A stretch of 64,000 nucleotides of DNA from assembly GCA_948099385.1 (NCBI GenBank), contig CANUEZ040000156.1:2108001-2172000 (forward strand), written 5' to 3'. The notes beneath the pieces were generated by a model, which saw only the letters and a list, made by a program, of their open reading frames with translations, searched no databases and was not told where the DNA came from. Made by a program: the position numbers and the translations under genes. Below are positions 1-10,933 of the stretch, one piece after another. Position 1 is the first letter of the stretch; each line of letters opens with the position of its first letter. The DNA is from Fasciola hepatica (Eukaryota; Platyhelminthes; Trematoda; Plagiorchiida; Fasciolidae).

Positions 1-262
1 AGGTACAAACTTCAATTATGAGATCACAAGGACTCAACAAACGAGAAACCGAGTTGCGGCGTGCGAGCGAGGAGCAAGCACGTCACACAGGTCCAGAACA
101 AGGATAAGACAAAGTAGCGCTCTGGGCGCGAACAAACAACAATTGGTCCATAAAGACAAACAGTGCTTGAAGACACGTCAATAGTGTGGGAAAGTGAGTG
201 ATGTTAAGAAAAACATGGAACTGCAACGATTTTAGGGGGATTTTAAACGACCGATCTTTACA
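1..262 (-). repeat. BEL/Pao LTR fragment related to family B
   Basis: The sequence aligns by eye with the distal two thirds of the LTRs at 48784-49157 and 54988-55361. Shared blocks include aaggactcaaca, gagaaaccga, gggcgcgaacaaacaacaat and gtccataaa, and it ends in TTTACA like the other LTRs here. The LTR start lies outside the window. No BEL internal sequence follows on the right, so this is either the outer end of a minus-strand element lying mostly to the left, or a solo LTR. It is clearly more diverged than the two B LTRs are from each other. Confidence 0.7.
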
Positions 263-1800
263 GCCGCCTCTCGATCTCCTGTTTTCAAGCGAGACCCCTT
301 AACCGCGCGCCGCACGGCATTGCCGCAGCGGGTCAATTAGTATTAGTAAATGTTGGTTTTCTTGATCAGCCGCATCCCTGGTATGTGTTTCATGTTGTGT
401 AAAACTTCCATATTACTTTACTTATGACGAACAGGTGTGTATATGTTCTACAGCGACCACCATTTTAGCGAACCTTGCTCGTCATTGGTTACCTCATTTG
501 AACTTCATTGGTTCGCAGGCCTTATGTAGCGTCCGCGCGTGGGCCAACTCGGCCAGTTGGTCGTTGTGCTCGATGGTGCGCCCTCATTCGATGGAGCCCG
601 GTTTTTCTGCTGTCATCCCGCATTTAGCGCGAGGTTTACGCGAATCCCAAAACGTACCTCAGTTTATTTGCTCCGAGTGTACCAGGTCACATGCACGTCG
701 TTTTACATGTGCAGTTCCTGAGGCCCGTTGGGGCCAAGAAACAAGGCAATTTGTTCTGACGGCTTTCCATAGAATTACGGGCTTTGAGGCTATCTTCACT
801 ATCGCCGGAATGGTAGCCGATCAGCAAAGTAGAATGCGTGTTTCCCCGAGACTAAATCCAACCGTGCCAGGCATTTTATTTTTTGAGATGTGCTCTCACC
901 AAGCCGCATCATTTAGACACAGCCCATTATGTTATGAAGCGCGGTACGACAGTAGCTGCATGGTACGGCTAACAAAACCGGTAGGTATGATTGGTATATC
1001 CAGTGCTTTCTGACTACCCATCTTGATTCGTCTGCAACGAGGGAAATGCCAAACCTCAGGACATCACTGACTTGGGTGTACAATTTTCTCATTTCAATTT
1101 CCTAATAAATATCAACAAGAAAGTCAATCGGCTTTGCTTTTGGTTCGGATTCGAAAAAGCTGTTGCCATTATCATGGAAATTGGTACCATCGAGCGGTAG
1201 GGTAGTGGGAAGTTGCCCCTTAAGAAGTCCGTTTTGGTTGGTCGATGAATACGAGAAACCCCGCCTGCGTTGGAGATCAGGTTGAGGGCCTGCTTGTAAA
1301 CCACAGCAGGCGCGAGATAGTCCGTGATGGTTAGGTATGCGTTTTTTGTAGCCTTTGATGGCAATCAGGAAGGTGTGCAGCACCCCCCCTCTCCAAGTAG
1401 AGTTTTATTACTGAAGACATGAAACGTACGTAGAAAAAGGTTCATGGCGTGCAACTGCCAGAAGGATTGCATGTATGTCACTGGACGCGTATTCTTCTAC
1501 TCGCCAGGACACACTGAGAATATCAGATGTTTCTAATTGCCATTTATAATAAGGATGTTAAGGCTGCATCTAACCTGGGAAAAACGTGATAACCTTATAA
1601 GCTTTGTTGGGCCGGATATTGTTTGCGTAAGCTCCAACTGTAAAGCCACTTTTTAACTAATCGCACAGAGACGGAAAAGGGCGTAAAAATGTGTTTCGTC
1701 TTCCTGCTCTGCAGTCCGTAGTTTGTTTAAAAATGCCACCAAAAGGCTGAGATCCCGGTCCAAATTTAGTGATCCCCTAACCTGTAAGGATTTCATTTGA
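263..1800. other. Unassigned intergenic sequence
   Basis: I see no recognisable gene. A 192-codon open frame on the plus strand (435-1013) has no motif I know and low-complexity-free but unremarkable composition. Two overlapping minus-strand frames of about 90 codons at 1089-1383 are equally anonymous. They are more likely chance or very old repeat remnants than genes. Confidence 0.4.
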
Positions 1801-2080
1801 GTTCAGTTCAGTTCTCACAGGACAAGTAATGGCCACGGCCAATCAAGCGTCCAGAATTCTTTCGATGGTATGCACATCAATTATGAGCCCACCACTGCAT
1901 AGAGTACTTCTTCCAGCCTCCACTATTATTAAGAGGGAAAAGGAAAACCTCATCGCAAGTCAACTTCGAGATACATTAGACATATTGGGCTTTTAATGAG
2001 ACAGTACGCAATAGGCGAAAAAGTCAATTAAACATACTCCAGACAGACCACAGTGCTATCGGTAATCCTTCTAGTTAACA
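1801..2080 (-). repeat. LINE 3' UTR with conserved box and TGAAC-type tail
   Basis: On the plus strand the block reads from a run of TTCAG repeats into ggccacggccaatc, then a cgtccagaattc segment, then a tatgcaca..gcccaccac segment. The same block occurs at 23115-23310, 32345-32500, 44050-44160 and 63545-63650. In element sense it is the 3' end: a conserved box of about 110 bases followed by degenerate TGAAC or TGACC pentamers instead of poly(A). It lies downstream of RT C-terminal sequence in four of the five cases. Confidence 0.8.
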
Positions 2081-2555
2081 TACCTGACACTCACTACCAG
2101 GAAATATCTTGTACTACTTACGATCTAGAGCACCTTTGAAGGACTCGACTGTCCCCGGGTCTATCACTCAACAGACAGACCACCACAACTGTACGTTACC
2201 CTGTTTTTGAAAAAGTGCCATCTAGACATCAACCCAGCTCGAACATTCGTCAGCTTCTTCTCGTGTCCTCTTGTCCTGGAATCTAAAGCCACTTGGAACA
2301 GACCATCTGGTCTAAAGCCAGAAAAGCCCTCCATCACCCTGAGCGGTTCTATGAGGTCCCGTCAACGTTACCTCTCTTCCAACAAAACAAAGATTCAGAT
2401 CACAGATCCCCTGCTAGTACGTCTTATCCCTCTGCCCTTCAACCATTAGGGTAACAAAGCGTTGAAATTTCTTTCAGTTGGCGTTGTCCTTTTTGTGGAA
2501 GGGTACTAAAGCCTTCGTTCTGCCTTCTGAGCGAGGTCGTATTGTGGCCACATAA

Positions 2556-3269
2556 CTAGGCACCAGTATTTCCGGCTTCCAACAAGACAATGCCGGTCAC
2601 AGTCTTAAGGGCTCCCCACGAGTCTTTTGTGCAGCAGCTTTTCTCCGGTCGGACCTTTTGAAGATCACTGCTCATGATGATCCCGAGGTTTTTAACCCTG
2701 CTGAATGCTTGTATTGTGAACAGCCCTCGGTCACGGGCGAAAGTTAGGCTTACCGTTGTTCTTGAGAGCAAATGGCCTTTTCCAGTGTTAAGGGGTAAGC
2801 CCCTCTTGTATGCCCAGTCCAGGACGGCACCTTTATCACTGTCCAGGTCAACCCTACCCTCAGATCCATCAATTTCCACATCATCCGCAAAAATAAAGCT
2901 AGGCAAGTGAACGGCGGATGTCAGGTCGTTAATAAACAACAAGAATAGCACCTGGCCTAGGACGGGTCCCCGAGGTACGCCTGTGGCGGCATTACCCAAG
3001 CCTGAGCACCTTTCCCCCACTTTGACGTAAAACGCCTTGTGGGGGAGGAAGACAGCCAGCCGTCTGTATAATGGCCCATCCATGCCGAAAGTCTCCATCT
3101 TGCACGTCAAGAGACAAATTCCGGAGCCGAAAGCCTTGCCAAAGTCGAGATAGCATACCTCAAATTGTTTATCTCCATCCAGTCGTCCAGTTACTTCATC
3201 TAAGAAACACAAGAGATTGGTCAGACAAGATCTATTTTTCAGGAATCCGTGCCAGGCCGGGCTCGGCAT
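2556..3269 (-). pseudogene. LINE L1 reverse transcriptase, palm domain
   Basis: This open segment of 237 codons carries non-LTR RT motifs in the expected order. HGFLKNRSCLTNLL is near residue 8, the motif A equivalent CYLDFGKAF near residue 40, the motif B region GVPRGPVLG near residue 92, and the catalytic FADD near residue 127 (about 2880-2891). The enzyme copies element RNA into DNA at a nicked target. The Met is internal: homologous sequence continues in the same frame upstream past 3308 (FKVLEKIIRAH), but stops appear further up. Substitutions such as GSGICLL, where an FDSVNH-like sequence is expected, show decay. The C-terminal domain follows with frame changes to about 2080. Confidence 0.85.
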
Positions 3270-3927
3270 GGAGTGCTTCAGTTGGTGCTGGCAGATGTGA
3301 GCACGGATGATCTTCTCAAGGACTTTAAATGGGATGCTCGTTAGCTTACCGTCCTGTGGTCATGCAGAGCCGACTAAGGTCCACTCTTATGTATTGCCAC
3401 GACTGCCGAGACTTTCCAGTCCTGAGGCAGCTTACTCTGAGCCAACTTGGGTCTGCACGGCCTGCATACCCATGGGGCTATGATACTCGCCAACGGCTTG
3501 ATGGTAGCTGAATGGATGCCATCTGGGCCCGCTGGCTTGTGGCTGCATCATTCCTGTAGGTACTTAGGCACGCTTTCCTCAGAGAGATTTGGCTCGGTTA
3601 ACTGGAGAGCAGGATGCACCAGAGCCAGATCTACTCGTATCCCACTATCTATCCTATGTACGCTACCAAGTATTCCCCCAGGGCGTCTGATTTGCCCTGG
3701 TCATCAGTGACAATATCGTGATCCCTAGTGGATAGTGGACCTACGGCATTCCTTGGTGAGCCTTTCGACCGCACATAGCCATGTAACTTTTTCGGCTGTT
3801 GTCTCACGCACTGGGCCAATCCGAGCTCACATTCTCGCTTGGAAGTTCACAGAAGGCTCACAGCCTCATTGCTAAGCTTTGTAAAGCAGTTCCAGATCAG
3901 CCGACTGCCGGAAGCTTTGTACTGGTT

Positions 3928-4257
3928 CTAGCACCGGTGTCTACTTTTGATGGCCCTGTCCATTGCAGCCTTCCACCAAACAGGTTTGCCCTCCCCGCTC
4001 CTCCTTCTCAAGGGCATGAACTCTTCCTGGAGGACCGTTAGGGATCCCTTTATGAACCTCCAGCCCTCTTCGACAGCAGTCCTTTCTACCTTGTCCCATG
4101 TCAGCCCCATAGCCCTGTTGCGAACCTTATCCATGTCCATGTTACCGAAATTCCTAACCAGCCTTGAAGGTACCTTGGGTTGCCATATGTATAGGGCGAT
4201 TTTGACACACGTCGTCGATCTTGCCCAGAGGCCCACAGCAGTGCAGTCCGGACCCAT
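3928..4257 (-). pseudogene. LINE L1 endonuclease-RT linker remnant
   Basis: This 109-codon segment carries RNFGNMDMDKVRN, ERTAVEEGWRFIKG and KPVWWKAAMDRAI. These resemble the stretch between the apurinic endonuclease and the RT in CR1-like ORF2 proteins, and the KW/RRNF-type theme recurs at 58246-58443 in LINE L11. It is separated from the RT core by several hundred bases in which the same protein can be followed only by changing frame. I see no endonuclease catalytic motif upstream; the element ends at about 4306. Confidence 0.65.
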
Positions 4258-4306
4258 CTTTGGGGAGATTGGTTACTGCCAGATCCAGCAAGGACGGAAA
4301 GCATCA

Positions 4307-6581
4307 AGCCCTACCAGAAAGAATAACAACCCTGATATAACATATACCCTGGGCCTCACAAAAGTCTCTGCCTCCTCACTAAACGACTACGCATGTAGTG
4401 ACCACTAAATCGCCACCTGCAGATTTCGAGTCAAGCCACTTACAGATAGCCTACCATGTACCGGTCCCTCCTTCCGTTACTTTAAATGGGACTATATCCC
4501 CTTCCAAATTCGCTCCAGAAATTGGGACAAGTTCTTCTTAACAGCAAATCCCCAGCACGCCACTGACCCCGTCTACTCAGGTTTACACTCATGCATCGAA
4601 AACATATCACCCCCCTACTACCCATCCAGACCAGCAGGTTACCAGATAATCAGGCTAAAGCAGAAACACGACGAGCTTCGACGGCAGTACCAACAAAATA
4701 GAGACTTTTCTACAGTCTTCAGACTGGAAGGCCTCTATCACGAAATCCACCGCAAGGCCCGTGACCCACAACTAAAGCCAGAAACCAAAGCGTTACGCCA
4801 CCCAAACAAAGCTCAAGAGCTAGCCCGGCTACACAGGGCTCGTGCCCCACAATCAACTCGATGCATAAAACAGATCATCCATTTGGATAATCTCATAAGC
4901 TCACCTCGAAAGATAGCTGAATCATTTAACACATTCTTCACAACCACGGTGTCCCTTAGTCCAGCGTGTATCCAGCTTTCCACCCCGTCTACCACAAATT
5001 TCTCATTCAGTTCTATCACATTTACCACTGCCGATATAAGTAGATACATCCACACCTTCAAACCGACCCACTACCCCCGACTTGACGGCCTACCATCAGC
5101 AATATTCTCTCCTGACGGCCCGGATATTCCCCTCCTACTACTGAAACTATAAAATCCACCTCTGCAAACCGGGACCTTCCCCAGCCAATGGAAGAAATCC
5201 ATTATTATCCCCAGGCGCAAGAAGGGCGCAGTGCATGACATTGCCAACTACCGTCCGATTAATCATACTCCAATGATCTCAAGGCTGCTAGAAGAGTAGT
5301 GAAACACCACCTGACCGACTACTTTTCGGCACATGAACTCATCATCTCAAGATAGCGCGGATCTCTCAGATCAAGGTCGTGTTCATCGGGCTGAATTTGG
5401 TAACAACGGCTACCGACGAAGACAGAGTACTCGTCATCATCTATCTTAATATGACAAAAGCCTTCTACAGAGTCCCACATCTGCAGTTGCTGAACAAGAT
5501 TAGAGGATACGGGATTGAAAACCCCTTACTCAGTTGATTTAAATCGTACTTACAAGACCGTCACCAAGTTACCTGCATCAACGGCCGGATGTCAGACCCA
5601 CACCAGGTAAACAGCGGGGTTATCCAGGGTAGTGTTCTAGGACCACCGCTGTTTTTACTGTATATAAATGATATTTGAAATGTCATTACTTACGGCGGAA
5701 TTTTCTTGTTTGCCGACGATATGAAGATAGTCTACGAATTCGAACAAGAAAACCTACCTGTAGCACTGAATAACACCACGGTCGACAAACAGACCTCATC
5801 CTCCTGGTGTGATCGCTGGAAAATGGAATTTTTAGTAAACAAAAGCGGTTATTTCACGCTAAACTGCAAAATTCCTCATGATATGCCTAAGATTGGCGGT
5901 GTCCCACTCCCATATTCCCCAACAATAAGAGATCTCGGACTGCAATATTCTTACATTTTCACTTTCTCTGAACTCAGGTCCTACGTAACAGCACGGGCAA
6001 ACTGGTCCCCTGACTTGTTGCAGGGGAGTTTTTCTTCCCACGAACAGTAAGTTAGAGATATACAAAACTCATATTCGCCCAACCCTAGAGTACTGTACAC
6101 TTTTTTTCGCAAATATGCTTAAACGTGACATTATCGACAATGAGAATGTACAGCGTTGACTCACCAAAAAACTGTTTGTGCCTTCTACGAACCTGAGCCA
6201 CAGACAGCGATGTACACTCCTGCGGCTTGATCCTCTGTGGCTTAGGAGATTAAAACTCATCATTGCATTTTTGTTCACTATGTTCCATGAACAAGCTGTA
6301 TCCTCTAGCCACTTTCAGTTCAGTATAAACGGGACACATTGGCTGCGCAATAGGGAACACCGTCTAATGATCCCTACTTCTCGGAAATCCTTAAGGCAAA
6401 ACTTCCTCCTTAAATACGCAACTTTGTGGGACAAAAACTCCCTGCTGATATCCGTTCCCTAGATTCCCTAATTATGTTTAAGTCTAGACTACACGCAGCG
6501 CTGGACATCCAAAAACTGATTGCTCTTATAAATCCTCATATGAATTTTGATAGAGCTTATGAGGAAAGCGTTGGATACTAA
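4307..6581 (+). mobile_element. CR1/Jockey-type LINE copy L2, 5'-truncated
   Basis: This plus-strand copy begins near the end of an endonuclease domain (the frame running to 4408 ends ...YACSDH). It passes through a linker (about 4430-4880), RT fingers (to about 5290), palm (5440-5750, with [19 protein letters not shown] and FADD) and thumb/C-terminal domain (to 6581, ending RAYEESVGY). It is interrupted by stops, for example after KSYLQ-region codons near 5540 and at 5678, and by frameshifts. L3 (9155-16165) is a second copy of the same family: the phrase DLGLQYS..FTFSE occurs in both. Confidence 0.85.
4883..6050 (+). pseudogene. LINE L2 reverse transcriptase
   Basis: The RT can be followed through 4883-5152 (AESFNTFFTTTVS, PRLDGLPSAIFS, the fingers equivalent of PGPDGIP), 5170-5300 (SIIIPRRKKGA, NYRPINHTPMISRLLE), 5440-5700 (motif A MTKAFYRVPH; motif [15 protein letters not shown]) and 5706-6050 (FADDMKIVYE, WCDRWKMEF, DLGLQYS). 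The FADD pair of catalytic aspartates is intact. An in-frame TGA after LYINDI and frameshifts near 5290-5440 destroy the product. The C-terminal domain continues to 6581 in changing frames (KTHIRPTLEYC, SLIMFKSRLHAALDI). Confidence 0.85.
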
Positions 6582-8084
6582 CCAGAACCCTTGATAATCT
6601 CTAGGACGTGCCACACCATTCACCGTAGTTGCCGTCGCCTTGGTGCAAACCTACCAGGTTACAAAGCCTAAATATAGCAAATCTCATGACTGAGTCCAGT
6701 GCCTCTAAAGTCGTATTTGATTATATGAAATACCACTGGAAACTTGAAAGATAGTCTTCAAACACTTCCAGCGCTGATTTTTATTCAGTGTTTGCCTCTG
6801 TCTCTAGCCCAAGAGGCAGCACCTGTTAGACTGTTCAACCTCCATCCAGTAGTCATCCTATATCAAACCATTAGACACTCATAGATCAACTTCCCTCCCT
6901 ATCACAGAACTCTAGCGTCCTCCATGACTGGCCTATATAACATTTGATACTTAGTCAAACAATCTGTGGATCGCCCCGATGAATCACCTTGTTAATGCTG
7001 CAAGTTGTACCCCTTCTTTGTGCAGACTGGGGTTTTGTTTAACATAAACCCCATCTAATAATCGCAAGCTGTGGTTGAATCTACCTCTCCCTGCGTTTTT
7101 TGCCCCATGTAAACGGCCTGGGTGTTCTGACTTCACGGATAAGGCAAGTGTTGGCGCGGCACTTCTGCAAACATCCCTGGCCGTAATGGTCTCCCTGCAC
7201 AGAGCTGACCACCAATAAAACATGGACACCATAAAGTGAGAGATTGGCATAAAAAAAGTGAGAAAAAATACCCAACTGTTTTGTCCTCTAGGCACACCAG
7301 CCTTGTCACAAGTGACTTATGTCTCCGAGTTGCAGTGTTGCTACGGATCGGCTGGAGTGGTTGGCCTATTCCCAACGAGGCTTGTTACATGCGGTCCATG
7401 TTTCGGCCGGGGCATGGGAGCTGTGGTCGCCCATCAAGAGCAGCTGCGGCTTATCTGACAGCCAGATACCTGACTGCGATAAAACCATAAAAATGATATG
7501 GATCATTCTTGGAGCGACACTTGCTAGATGCCAGGGGTTGTGTATCGTGCTGCCTCCCTACTTGAAGCAGGCCTTTGCGCAGCCTGCCGCAAACACCAAA
7601 TGTAGACCGTTAGAGTTTGCTTCCATGACAAAAATTCGGACCCATCTCATTCCCATTTTTCACGGCTCTCCAAAACCAGTCCTCAGTTCGGTGTTTTCCT
7701 GCTTTGCAAATATGACAACGACGAAGATATCACGATAACCATGCAATCATGTCTACATCAGATTTTTTTGGTCACATTCGAGTATAGTCTCAGTACGATA
7801 GCACCATCGAGTAAGAGAATAGACGAACTCACGTCAGCGTTTCTCGGTACGTGACAAATTGCCTCTAAAGTATCACCACTGTCACCCCAATAGTTTCTTC
7901 TACTTGAAGGCTCCTCAGAAACTACTCAGTATAGAATGACCACTATGCCGGAAGAGACAGTAACAGTGTAGCGCTAAGCCAACTGTGTGCCAGCCCCATT
8001 CGCCCACAGTCTGTTATTTCAAACCTATCTTATCGCCTCATTGTCAAACTGCGTTCTGCGTAAGCAAACGGTACTGAGGGTTAT
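6582..8084. other. Unassigned sequence
   Basis: About 1.5 kb follows the 3' end of LINE L2. Open frames of up to 139 codons (plus strand, 7319-7738) and 103 codons (minus strand, 6984-7295) occur, but none shows a domain, signal or repeat that I recognise. The first few hundred bases are probably the L2 3' untranslated region. Confidence 0.35.
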
Positions 8085-9150
8085 CATTTCTAACTATTCT
8101 AAACCGTGAAGCCCTAGGTCTTTTATAAGTATCCGAGTGCTGCCGTGCCAAAGTGCAAACCATAAATCTTTTGAAATGCATGCACAGTTGCCAAAACGGT
8201 GTACGCAACTTCGTTGGCCTGTAGCAGTATAGCGCAAATCCGCTGCGAGTCTATTTTACCCAGAATGTGGAGCAGGTGCCACTGGCTGCTCAAATGAAAC
8301 TTTATCCATGCCCCATTCACATAGACCTGACCAGTCTATTATTATTGTCTTCATATACTGTCATAACCCACAGCTGGAACCGCCTCCAGACTCCAATCCC
8401 TCTTTATTCCAGGTTCGTTGCCTCCCACTATCTCAGTCGCCAAACTGGCTAACCAAGGATGCCACTTTGACTCGTACGGACAGAGACTCAAGTGGAACCT
8501 ACCATAGCAATTGGGACCGAAATCAAACCACACAACAGGAAATACTCCTAAATGCTTATCAGATCGTTCAGCGTTTCAAACGCAACCAACACGAATTCCA
8601 GTTCACGCGCATGCCGCTAATATACAGCCACACTCGGCTGATCGACCGACACATACTTTGTCCTGCCAGACGAAGCATACGCATACGATGTTGTACACTA
8701 CCAGAAATGACGCTGAATAACACTGAAGTCAAATGCGTCAAAATGTACATATATATTTGTCAGTGAAACAGCATAATAAAGCTCAAGTACATGCGGAGGT
8801 TTCCCACTTTATTATCCGCTACCACAGTTTATCTTTCCCTTGGACCGTAGCCTGCTGGAGATCGACTCTCCACTTCTCTAGGACCCTACAGTTGCGCTTT
8901 CTCACATCTGAATGGTACATGTTACCGATCCTGAAGTTGAACTTATCTTTTTATGGTCTGCTGTTTCTCCCACATCCACCAGTGTTCACTTTCACGAAAT
9001 TGGTCTCATGTCTTCCCGCATCAAAACTCATTCCATTTATTGAACTCCGGTAAATCCGTCACTCAGGGTTTGCATCGTCTTCATGGATGGCTATCATCTT
9101 CGCATGCATCGACTTTCCCGACTACGCTTCTTTACAATTTTTTTTAGTTC
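8085..9150 (+). repeat. R1 dispersed repeat, copy a (3'-truncated)
   Basis: This block aligns along its whole length with 41985-43170. Examples of shared stretches are gccaaagtgcaaaccataaat, gtagcagt.gc.caaatccgctgcgag-like segments, caccacagctggaacc..ctcc, ggttcgttg.ctcccacta, taaccaaggatgccactttgac and tctctaggac..tc.agttgcgctttc. It stops near 9150 where LINE L3 begins, so the 3' part seen in copy b is missing. Conserved short frames exist on both strands but no known protein is visible, so I regard it as non-coding. Confidence 0.75.
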
Positions 9151-9219
9151 TTTGTTTCTTCATGTTTAGAATTTCGACCAGTTGCACTGAAAACCCGGGA
9201 GCTATCGGTATATATCCAA

Positions 9220-9759
9220 ATGGACCGACTGTCAGCGACTATCAAATCACAAACTGAACTCATGCTTACTCAACAAGAATCAAAAGCTTTGTGCCACCTC
9301 AAGAAGACAGAAATCCTGGGTAAGTTGATGAGAACAAGAAACCCCCAATCCCGCAAGATTATACCTTTCACCACCGTTAACAACTCCCATCTGGATAAAC
9401 CAGAAGAAATAGCTGAAGATTTCAACACCTTTTTCACTTCAGCCCTAACGGACAATGTTCCCACTCCTGGAGTGCACTCTGCACGCCTACCCAGTGAGAC
9501 TCTGTCTACAGTTTCATTCCTCCCCAATGATATTTCTCAACTTCTAGTCTCTATGAAACCATCTTACCGCCCGGGCCCGGATGGTATTCCGCCGGCTGCT
9601 TTCACTCTGGGGGGTCAAGAAGTTCATATCTTTCTATCTAATTTATTTAACCTGTCCATGAAATTTAGCTCGTTCCCTTCTCAAAGGAAACTCTCTGCAA
9701 TAATCCCCTTGCACAAAACAGGCTCCATTCATGTTCTCGAGAATTATCGTCCTATCAGT
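9220..9759 (+). pseudogene. LINE L3 RT, N-terminal part
   Basis: The frame contains the pre-RT linker (IAEDFNTFFTSAL near residue 65), the fingers motif RPGPDGIPPAAF near residue 115, SAIIPLHKTGSI near residue 167 and ENYRPIS just before the BEL LTR. After the LTR boundary at 9760 the open frame runs on into BEL sequence to 9831 by chance, and that part is not LINE protein. The same reading resumes at 13862. No stop breaks this half, so this piece of the RT was intact when the BEL element landed. Confidence 0.85.
9755..9759. repeat. Target-site duplication of BEL A1, left copy (tcagt)
   Basis: The five bases tcagt sit immediately before the LTR start TGTAAGTC at 9760. The same five bases follow the right LTR at 13857-13861. 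A 5-bp duplication fits BEL/Pao integration, and because it is perfect it fixes both element ends. Confidence 0.9.
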
Positions 9760-10118
9760 TGTAAGTCAAATCGAGCAAATCGAGCAACGCGTAGCCAATT
9801 CAAACGAATCCCAAAACCAGAACAAGATTGATTCGTAGCTTCTACGGTACTAAATTGAAATGCACAAAGGATACAAATATATACGAACCTCAAGTATGCG
9901 GCCAAATAGACTTCACAGTAAAACCCAAAGGTCCAAAGCCCCGTGGCTCAAGCACGACAGTCAGAAACGGTTCAAGGCCAAATTCAAATGTCTCACATGG
10001 ATAAACAAACGTGAAAATGTGTGGTGTATGAGCGAGCTTTCCAAAATAATGTTAAATATAGTCAAATTCACAAAGCACGTTGAACATTTAGAAGGATTTT
10101 CAGTATTCGTTCGTTACA
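9760..10118 (-). repeat. BEL A1 3' LTR
   Basis: This 359-bp direct repeat of 13498-13856 begins TGTAAGTC and ends GTTACA on the plus strand, so in element sense it runs TGTAA...TTACA. It lies on the left because the element is on the minus strand. The A-rich central part is shared with the LTRs of A2 (45445-45802 and 55804-56162). Confidence 0.93.
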
Positions 10119-10138
10119 CCGCCGGCCAAAATCCTTCC
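10119..10138 (-). promoter_or_regulatory. BEL A1 polypurine-tract-like site before the 3' LTR
   Basis: In element sense the 20 bases directly before the 3' LTR read GGAAGGATTTTGGCCGGCGG. A purine-rich stretch here primes plus-strand DNA synthesis in LTR elements. Nearly the same sequence precedes the 3' LTRs of A2, B and C, so the G-rich part after ATTTTGG is also conserved. Confidence 0.65.
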
Positions 10139-10933
10139 GCGAAAATGGTTGTCTAAGGTTCAGGAAGGGGTCATGATTCTCACCCTATCTACCTTTAACT
10201 TATTGTTAGTGCCTGTGGTTGCTAACTTCCTGTGTTATCTGAACGTGAAACAGGTTTTCGCCGTAGTCATCATCGCACAATCCATAAGGAATCAATTCCA
10301 AATCCCGCTGCACAACTTGAGATTGACATATTCATCAGGAGACCGGCGCATATAGTCAGACGCACGATGAAGATGAAGGCTTTGTAGAGTGAAGTGTTTC
10401 GCCGCACGAAATAAGTCTAAGCATCACAAGCAGTAACCCATTGCAGCAACTGGTTAGACTAATTTTGTTTACAAACATGAGCGCAGAAGTTGAACGCAGG
10501 TGCAACGCCTAACGAGATATCGCGTCAAATTGAAAGGTCACGAACCAGTGGAATTACATAAAATTAAAGCACCAAATCTTCCGAAAGAAATGATAACCGG
10601 TTTCTGATTATGAATAAATTTCGAAAACAAGTGTACGGCGGACAGTATCGAAATACACATGAACACGGAGATTGATCGAATACTGGCATCTATCAGAGTA
10701 TTTCAAAGTTTTTCTGTGCACAAAATATGTGACAATCAATATTGTATAAAATGTAAATAAATGTTCTCCTTTAAAGATAATAATAGTTTCACAATGTGCT
10801 CACAGCTAGTATGCCTCACCTGAACTGTTCAAGTGAAATACTGGTGAATTTCTCCTCTTTGCCTATGTGCACGCTAGATAGAAACTGGAACTAAGTACGT
10901 TTGCAACCTTTCAGAAAATATGGGTCCAGTTGA
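10139..10933 (-). other. BEL A 3' non-coding module
   Basis: About 0.8 kb lies between the last coding remnant and the polypurine-like site. I see no integrase or RT motif in any minus-strand frame. The block is conserved in copy A2 (about 45823-46640), including caaattgaaaggtcacgaacc and ttctgattatgaataa.tttcgaaaacaagtgtac. It is therefore an integral part of the family, not a local insertion. Confidence 0.7.

Larger units (their letters stand above)
1801..4306 (-). mobile_element. CR1/Jockey-type LINE copy L1, 5'-truncated
   Basis: Read on the minus strand this is one continuous LINE. It starts with the linker between endonuclease and RT (about 4257-3930). RT fingers follow (about 3700-3310, with PAGPDGIHS and VAIHKSG), then the palm (3310-2556, with HGFLKNRSCLTNLL, CYLDFGKAF and FADD), then the C-terminal domain (2556-2080, ending FKGALD), and finally a 3' untranslated region to about 1801. 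Several stops and frameshifts break the frame, so it is dead. The endonuclease and ORF1 are missing, which is the usual 5' truncation of LINE copies. Its 5' end abuts LINE L2, which runs the other way. CR1/Jockey assignment rests on the RT motifs and is an inference. Confidence 0.85.

Noticed and set aside
435..1013. 192-codon plus-strand open frame
   Set aside because: No motif, no homologue known to me, no supporting context, and a second overlapping frame exists. Probably chance.
1411..1426. CTGAAGA followed closely by GAAACG, a hammerhead-like pair of boxes
   Set aside because: Only three bases separate the boxes, so helix II cannot form.
8308..8766. 152-codon frame resembling the frame at 42114-42473
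   Set aside because: Similarity extends equally over the other strand (8351-8533 and 42250-42453), as expected from a non-coding repeat, so I do not call a protein.
9860..10156. 98-codon plus-strand frame and its near-identical partner at 13598-13831
   Set aside because: Both lie in the LTRs of A1 on the antisense strand; their similarity is LTR identity, not a gene pair.
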